Positions 5,720 to 6,137 of a stretch of DNA of 6,137 nucleotides are shown in pieces. The number at the start of each line of letters is the position of its first letter. Position 1 is the stretch's first letter. The DNA is from Clostridia bacterium (GTDB lineage Bacteria > Bacillota_A > Clostridia > Oscillospirales > Acutalibacteraceae): NCBI GenBank assembly GCA_017390825.1, contig JAFPAK010000301.1:1-6137 (forward strand), in the 5' to 3' direction. Under the pieces are notes generated by a model. That model saw only the letters and a list, made by a program, of their open reading frames with translations. It ran no database searches and had not been told where the DNA came from. The position numbers were made by a program, and so were the translations under genes.

Positions 5720-6137
5720 ATTATGGGGCAGGCAAGAATTTCTATGCTTGCCCCGTTTCTTATCTTAATTAACAGAAATACCGTATATATCATATCGCTA
5801 ACAAATAATGTCAATAAAAACACCGCGATTGAGAAGGGAAAATTATAAATAATGATATCTGTATGCGGTTTTATAGTATATATATAAACAGATGAGAGCA
5901 CGCACCATATTACGCAAAAGGGCAGTGCAATAAGACCGGATTTATTATGCTTTAATTCACTGTAATTCCATAAATCTACTTGAAACAAGGCTCTGCATAA
6001 GAACCCATACAAATACTCAGCGACGGTTCCAATTATTACGCCTCCTACGATACATATTATCGGATAGTTAATAAATGGAGATAGTATTATATCGAGCATC
6101 AGTGCACCGATGCCGTATACTGGGCAAAGAGGCAAAA
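5701..6137 (-). CDS. CmpB-like putative ABC-transporter type IV membrane protein, C-terminal part (5' end outside window)
   Basis: The frame is open to the window edge, so the N-terminus is missing; 144 codons are visible. The TTG at 6135 is not a believable start because the protein begins in the middle of the motif CPVYGIGAL (4-12), which resembles the GPxxPIYGFGA segment inside CmpB-type proteins. Other matching segments are GTVAEYLYGFL (36-46) and LWNYSELKHNKSGLI (55-69), resembling the family's EY...G...WDYS...N..G pattern. About four hydrophobic segments are visible (roughly 8-20, 24-45, 67-87 and 99-124), so it is an integral membrane protein. The family (Pfam ABC_trans_CmpB) is labelled a putative ABC-transporter permease, but its role is poorly established and no ATPase partner is visible. 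The gene is convergent with the transketolase operon, and its TGA stop (5703-5701) lies within that operon's terminator stem. The family call rests on remembered motifs. Confidence 0.75.
   Translation of the reverse strand, partial: LPLCPVYGIGALMLDIILSPFINYPIICIVGGVIIGTVAEYLYGFLCRALFQVDLWNYSELKHNKSGLIALPFCVIWCVLSSVYIYTIKPHTDIIIYNFPFSIAVFLLTLFVSDMIYTVFLLIKIRNGASIEILACPIINKTKG

Overview
The window looks like chromosome from a low-to-mid GC Gram-positive anaerobe of the class Clostridia, probably Oscillospirales/Ruminococcaceae-like. The genus is not resolvable from sequence alone. The grounds are the sepF-ylmH-divIVA cell-division cluster, a transketolase split into two genes, GGAG-type ribosome binding sites, CTT-rich leucine codon use in the transketolase genes and a CmpB-family membrane protein. 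No mobile element, CRISPR array, tRNA or rRNA is visible, and I see no sign of a novel multi-gene system. This is mostly ordinary core genome.

Region 1 (1-3798, + strand) is a very compact operon-like run of six genes: sepF (3' end only), ylmH, divIVA, lspA, an RluD-type pseudouridine synthase and a Cof-type HAD phosphatase. Neighbours overlap (TGATG at sepF/ylmH, 14 nt at lspA/rluD, ATGA at rluD/HAD) or are separated by at most 15 nt, which suggests one transcript with translational coupling. The order is a condensed form of the Bacillus subtilis order sepF-ylmG-ylmH-divIVA-ileS-ylyA-lspA-ylyB (known organisation), with ylmG, ileS and ylyA absent. The set combines Z-ring anchoring and polar or septal scaffolding (SepF, DivIVA), ribosome/RNA functions (YlmH, RluD) and lipoprotein maturation (LspA).

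Region 2 (3773-5719, + strand) is a separate transcription unit. A good sigma-A-type promoter overlaps the end of the HAD gene (TTGATT, 17-nt spacer, extended TG-n-TAAAAT). A perfect 9-bp AT-only inverted repeat lies across its -10 and probable start site. It drives the N- and C-terminal halves of transketolase, which should form one enzyme of the non-oxidative pentose phosphate pathway. The unit ends in a strong intrinsic terminator (11-bp stem, AAAT loop, T-rich tail).

Region 3 (5701-6137, - strand) is the 3' part of a convergent gene for a CmpB-like (putative ABC-transporter type IV) polytopic membrane protein, cut by the window edge. Its stop codon lies inside the terminator hairpin of the transketolase operon.

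The points most worth a second look are an Asp-to-Asn change in motif IV of the HAD phosphatase, the AT palindrome on the transketolase promoter, the unusual membrane-binding tip of DivIVA, and the shared terminator/stop-codon arrangement.
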